Of a stretch of 9,417 bases of DNA, positions 6,565 to 9,417 are shown in pieces (the first letter of the stretch is position 1; each line of letters starts with the position of its first letter). This DNA is from Flavobacteriales bacterium. Lineage in GTDB: Bacteria; Bacteroidota; Bacteroidia; Flavobacteriales; BACL11. Location: contig JABJNS010000134.1 in NCBI GenBank assembly GCA_018664745.1, positions 1-9,417 of the forward strand, written 5' to 3'. The translations under genes were made by a program, and so were the position numbers. The notes below the pieces were generated by a model. That model was not told where the DNA came from. It saw only the letters and a list, made by a program, of their open reading frames with translations, and made no database searches.

Positions 6565-7261
6565 GATACTTTTCCTTCTATTTTTTTGTTTTGCTTTTAG
6601 TGCAAAATCTCAAAATAGTAAAACTACATTTGGCTTACAATACAAACCCATAATTCCTGCAGCTTATTTTAATGCTGCTGATATTAATAAAAGTGCTAGC
6701 TCATATAATCTCAATTTAAACCCTAAATACAGCAACTCATTTGGGATGGTTATTAGGCACAAAATCAATAAAACCTTCTCAGTAGAGTCAGGATTAAATT
6801 ACACCCAAAGAAATTTTAAATTAACAATAAGTAATAATGGAATTGGCTTAGATGATTTTACCAATTTTAATATGCGCTCTTATGAATTTCCTATACAAAT
6901 ACTTACCTATGTTCGTGCGTCTGAATATTGGTATTTGAATGTTGCTTTTGGAATTTCACATAATGTATTAGCTTCAGATGTATTCTCATATGGTGAAGGC
7001 AGCAGAAATTTCTTGCAAGAATCATATAGGAAAAATGGAGGGTATAGAGCTTTACTTGCTAATGTAGGAATGGAATACAGAACAGAGGAAAAAGGATATT
7101 ATTATTTTGGAGCGAGCTTACACAATCCTTGGCGAGTAATCAGTAGGATTTACCCAAAGTACAAAACCAATACAAATGAATTCAATACGGATAATGAATT
7201 CTATTTTGATATGCTTGGTAATTTTGTAACTATAGACTTCAGGTACTTTTTTGCAGAATAA
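6554..7261 (+). CDS. Small outer-membrane beta-barrel protein (PorT-like fold), unknown role
   Basis: This 235-residue protein has a hydrophobic signal peptide, MNNRILFLLFFCFAFSAKSQ. The remainder is a series of alternating-residue beta strands rich in Tyr, Phe and Asn (for example FGLQYKP, FSVESGLNYTQRNF, YWYLNVAFGISHNV, YYYFGASLHNPW), ending FVTIDFRYFF. The pattern fits an 8-stranded outer-membrane barrel of the OMP_b-brl/PorT-like type widespread in Bacteroidota. I cannot name a specific function. The ATG at 6554 overlaps the end of nfu by 11 nt in another frame; an in-frame GTG-like extension to 6539 would only add polar residues before the signal peptide. Cys12 lies within the hydrophobic core without a lipobox, so it is not a lipoprotein. 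A hairpin terminator follows immediately. Confidence 0.8.
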   Translation: MNNRILFLLFFCFAFSAKSQNSKTTFGLQYKPIIPAAYFNAADINKSASSYNLNLNPKYSNSFGMVIRHKINKTFSVESGLNYTQRNFKLTISNNGIGLDDFTNFNMRSYEFPIQILTYVRASEYWYLNVAFGISHNVLASDVFSYGEGSRNFLQESYRKNGGYRALLANVGMEYRTEEKGYYYFGASLHNPWRVISRIYPKYKTNTNEFNTDNEFYFDMLGNFVTIDFRYFFAE

Positions 7262-7263
7262 AA

Positions 7264-7289
7264 AAGGGAAGCGTTTGCTTCCCTTCTTT
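7264..7289. terminator. Bidirectional hairpin terminator between convergent genes
   Basis: A 9-bp perfect stem (AAGGGAAGC and GCTTCCCTT) closes a GTTT loop at 7273-7276. The plus strand continues TTCTTTA. On the minus strand the stem is followed by an uninterrupted T-run formed by the A-run at 7260-7265, so it should work at least as well for the leftward ferredoxin transcript. It starts 2 nt after the barrel-protein stop and ends about 20 nt from the ferredoxin stop. Confidence 0.85.
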
Positions 7290-7297
7290 AATAAACA

Positions 7298-7320
7298 ACA
7301 CGCAATTTAATTAAGCGTGT
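7298..7320. repeat. Short inverted repeat spanning the ferredoxin stop codon
   Basis: ACACGC (7298-7303) is a perfect inverted match to GCGTGT (7315-7320) around an 11-nt AT-only loop that contains the ferredoxin stop codon. In ferredoxin mRNA it would form a GC-containing hairpin at the very 3' end of the gene, ahead of the stronger terminator. It lacks a proper T-run, so it could be a 3'-end stabiliser or simply chance. Confidence 0.4.
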
Positions 7321-7622
7321 AACATATCTTTTTTAGTCTGTAATTCTGCTTCAGTCTCTACATTATCTTCATCAGGCACACAACAATCAACAGGACATAC
7401 AGCAGCACATTGAGGTTCTTCATGAAAACCAATACACTCCGTACATTTGTCAGTTGCTATATAAAAGAAATCATCTGAACCTGCTTCACGCTCATTATCA
7501 TCAGCAACACTAGTTCCATCTGACATTTTCCACATTTCTTCAGGAGCATAAATTGCATTATTAGGACATTCTGGCTCGCAAGCCTCACAATTGATACAAT
7601 CGTCTGTTATTTTAATTGCCAT
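7311..7622 (-). CDS. 2[4Fe-4S] ferredoxin, Allochromatium/Chlorobium type
   Basis: This 103-residue acidic electron carrier has one set of ligands in CINCEACEPECP (Cys9, 12, 15, 19). The second set lies in a segment with an enlarged spacing: Cys60-x2-Cys63-x8-Cys72-x3-Cys76-Pro. By family analogy, cluster I uses Cys9, 12, 15 and 76, and cluster II uses Cys60, 63, 72 and 19. The x8 spacing and the extra Cys in CPVDCC (80, 81) match the Allochromatium vinosum ferredoxin type, known for very low redox potentials. A region of about 30 residues (26-56) between the halves is longer than in the purple-bacterial protein. It is divergent from a 2-oxoacid:ferredoxin oxidoreductase gene, so it is a plausible electron acceptor for that enzyme. 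A consensus promoter lies just upstream. Confidence 0.94.
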   Translation of the reverse strand: MAIKITDDCINCEACEPECPNNAIYAPEEMWKMSDGTSVADDNEREAGSDDFFYIATDKCTECIGFHEEPQCAAVCPVDCCVPDEDNVETEAELQTKKDMLHA

Positions 7623-7652
7623 AATTTTTCTTTTTAATTAATTATCTGATTG

Positions 7653-7682
7653 CAAAAATATAGCTTTTTTCAATAGGTACAA
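7653..7682 (-). promoter_or_regulatory. Ferredoxin promoter, complete Bacteroidota-type
   Basis: On the minus strand the sequence reads TTG (7682-7680), a 19-nt spacer, then TATTTTTG (7660-7653). Both elements and the spacing match the TTG-N(17-23)-TAnnTTTG consensus. The -7 box ends 30 nt before the ferredoxin ATG, predicting a leader of about 25 nt. This is the best-formed promoter in the window. Confidence 0.75.
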
Positions 7683-7761
7683 CACAGCTTGTTAATTTAT
7701 ACTTATTCTAAATGAGGGGAAAATAATCAATGAAATCCTCCTGTTTTATACCTAAGGTTCG

Positions 7762-7769
7762 TACTTTTG
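7762..7769 (+). promoter_or_regulatory. Candidate -7 box for the 2-oxoacid oxidoreductase gene
   Basis: TACTTTTG matches TAnnTTTG and ends 30 nt before the ATG at 7800, the same distance as in the divergent ferredoxin gene. A CTG at 7741-7743 lies 18 nt upstream and is one base off the TTG element. The 177-bp gap 7623-7799 shows no other clear element beyond the two promoters. Confidence 0.55.
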
Positions 7770-7799
7770 CTATCGTTAATTTTTGGCTAAAAACAAATA

Positions 7800-9417
7800 A
7801 TGGATAAAACTACTCAGGTTGTTGATTTAGAAAAAGTTGTCATCAAATTTGCTGGTGATTCAGGAGATGGGATGCAATTAACTGGAACACAGTTTACAGA
7901 TACTTCTGCCCTTTTAGGAAATGATTTAGCTACTTTCCCTGATTATCCTGCTGAAATTAGAGCACCACAAGGAACGGTTGCAGGAGTTTCTGGCTTCCAA
8001 ATTCATATTGGAAGAATTGACATTAATACCCCTGGGGATATAGCTGATGTATTAGTAGCCATGAATCCTGCTGCCCTAAAAGCCAATAAAAATTGGATTA
8101 AAAAGGGAGGAACAATTATTGTAAATATTGACACTTTTACAAAACGAGATTTAGAAAAAGCTGGTTATGAAAATTCTCCTTTAGAAGATAATTCCTTTGA
8201 AGGATATAATATTATACAAGCTCCAATTACTAAACTAACTAGAGAGGCTTTAAAAGATTCTGGTTTAGATGGAAAAAGTATTGGGAGATCAAAAAACATG
8301 TTTGCTTTAGGAATTGTTTATTGGATGTTTAACCGACCAATGGAGCAAACTGAAAAATTCTTAGAAAAGAAGTTTGCTAAAAAACCTGAAGTAGTTGCTG
8401 CCAATATTAAGGTAATGCATGCAGGATATAATTTTGCAGATACTATTGAAGCATTACCATCCTCCTACACAGTGCTTTCTGCAAACTTACAAGCTGGGAC
8501 TTACAGAAATGTAATGGGGAACCAAGCTATTGCTTGGGGATTTTTAGCTGCTGCTGAACGCTCAAATAAAGAATTATTTTTAGGATCTTACCCTATTACA
8601 CCAGCTTCAGATATTTTACATGAGTTGGCAAAACATAAAAATTTAGGAGTTAAAACTTTTCAGGCAGAAGATGAAATTGCTGGAATTTGTTCAGCAATTG
8701 GAGCTAGTTTTGCTGGAAGTTTAGCCATCACCACAACATCAGGTCCTGGATTAGCCTTAAAAGGAGAAGGATTAGGGTTGGCTATTATGGCAGAACTACC
8801 AATAGTAGTGGTAAATGTACAAAGAGGAGGGCCTTCAACAGGATTGCCAACTAAAACAGAGCAATCCGATTTGATGCAAGCGCTTTATGGTAGAAATGGA
8901 GAAAGTCCTTCAGTAGTTTTAGCAAGTTCAACTCCAGGAAACTGTTTTGATTGGGCATATATGGCATCCAAAATAACTTTGGAACATAATACTCCTGTCG
9001 TTTTACTTTCTGATGGATATTTAGGGAATGGAGCAGAACCTTGGAAGATAAAATCAACTAAGGACATGCCTGAAATTAACCCAAGTATTGCTGTTGAGGG
9101 AGAGGAATACCAACCTTATGCAAGAGATGAAAAAACATTAGCTAGGAAAATAGCATTACCTGGAACAAAAGGATTAGAACATAGGCTTGGTGGGTTAGAA
9201 AAAGAAGATATTACTGGAAATGTCTCTTATGACCCTGACAATCATGAAAAGATGGTGGGCATCCGATCTGAAAAAATAAAACGAATAGCTTATGTAATTC
9301 CTGATCAGCAAGTATTTGGAAAAGAAGAGGGCGATTTATTGGTAATCGGTTGGGGAGGAACACATGGTTCGCTTTACAGTGCAGTAGATAATTTATTGGC
9401 TGAAGGAGAGAAAATTG
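7800..9417 (+). CDS. korA: 2-oxoacid (probably 2-oxoglutarate):ferredoxin oxidoreductase, alpha subunit with fused gamma domain, 3' partial
   Basis: The frame is open from the ATG for 539 codons and runs off the window, about 60-80 residues short of the family's usual length. The enzyme oxidatively decarboxylates a 2-oxoacid to an acyl-CoA, reducing ferredoxin. Residues about 13-190 form the gamma domain (FAGDSGDGMQLTG at 17-29). The thiamine-pyrophosphate pyrimidine-type domain follows, with NQAIAWG (241-247), YPITPAS (264-270), QAEDEIA (288-294), TSGPG (313-317) and QRGGPSTGLPT (341-351). A strand LLSDGYLG ends that domain near 408, and GDLLVIGWGGTHG (511-523) begins the C-terminal domain. 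Gamma-alpha fusion with a separate beta subunit is typical of the KorAB form in Bacteroidota. The beta gene is expected just beyond the window. Family is certain; 2-oxoglutarate as substrate is the usual annotation, not proven here. The ferredoxin gene is divergent. Confidence 0.92.
   Translation, partial: MDKTTQVVDLEKVVIKFAGDSGDGMQLTGTQFTDTSALLGNDLATFPDYPAEIRAPQGTVAGVSGFQIHIGRIDINTPGDIADVLVAMNPAALKANKNWIKKGGTIIVNIDTFTKRDLEKAGYENSPLEDNSFEGYNIIQAPITKLTREALKDSGLDGKSIGRSKNMFALGIVYWMFNRPMEQTEKFLEKKFAKKPEVVAANIKVMHAGYNFADTIEALPSSYTVLSANLQAGTYRNVMGNQAIAWGFLAAAERSNKELFLGSYPITPASDILHELAKHKNLGVKTFQAEDEIAGICSAIGASFAGSLAITTTSGPGLALKGEGLGLAIMAELPIVVVNVQRGGPSTGLPTKTEQSDLMQALYGRNGESPSVVLASSTPGNCFDWAYMASKITLEHNTPVVLLSDGYLGNGAEPWKIKSTKDMPEINPSIAVEGEEYQPYARDEKTLARKIALPGTKGLEHRLGGLEKEDITGNVSYDPDNHEKMVGIRSEKIKRIAYVIPDQQVFGKEEGDLLVIGWGGTHGSLYSAVDNLLAEGEKI

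Noticed and set aside
6575..6600. T-tract in the signal-peptide codons of the barrel protein as a phase-variable repeat
   Set aside because: The longest run is only about seven T, common in this AT-rich genome and too short to suggest slippage switching.
8851..9067. Two overlapping minus-strand open frames opposite korA
   Set aside because: They lie antisense to conserved catalytic-domain sequence and resemble no protein family.
1..9417. Search for a defence system, mobile element, CRISPR array or RNA gene
   Set aside because: All long frames are housekeeping families, gaps are short, and no repeats of CRISPR type, transposase, integrase, or tRNA/rRNA-like sequence was seen.

Overview
The window looks like a chromosomal segment from a member of the Bacteroidota, most likely of the order Flavobacteriales. 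The sequence is AT-rich. The four envelope proteins with complete N-termini carry signal peptides, several ending in AQ. There are no clear Shine-Dalgarno sequences, and several promoters fit the Bacteroidota pattern (TTG, a spacer of about 19 nt, then TAnnTTTG). The gene order DUF6089/PorG-like, uppS, bamA, ompH, ompH, murI is typical of this group. I find no mobile element, tRNA, rRNA, CRISPR array or defence system, and no clearly new system. This is an ordinary housekeeping region with some interesting fine structure at gene junctions.

Region 1 (1-4606, plus strand) is an envelope-biogenesis operon. It holds the tail of a DUF6089/PorG-like outer-membrane protein, undecaprenyl diphosphate synthase (uppS, lipid carrier for peptidoglycan and surface glycans), BamA (outer-membrane protein insertion) and two tandem OmpH/Skp-type periplasmic chaperones. 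It ends at a clear hairpin terminator. bamA appears to start at a TTG 4 nt after the uppS stop. Region 2 (4620-5932) is murI (glutamate racemase, D-glutamate for peptidoglycan), which meets a minus-strand gamma-carbonic-anhydrase-like gene tail to tail with a 4-nt overlap.

Region 3 (5933-7289) starts with a 38-bp divergent gap containing two facing -7 boxes 2 nt apart. Rightward genes are an Nfu-type Fe-S carrier and, overlapping it by 11 nt, a small outer-membrane beta-barrel protein. A bidirectional terminator follows. Region 4 (7290-9417) is a divergent pair: a minus-strand Allochromatium-type 2[4Fe-4S] ferredoxin and a plus-strand 2-oxoacid (probably 2-oxoglutarate):ferredoxin oxidoreductase alpha subunit with a fused gamma domain. 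The latter runs off the window after 539 codons. Ferredoxin and oxidoreductase are plausible redox partners, and Nfu could supply their clusters; both links are inferences from proximity.
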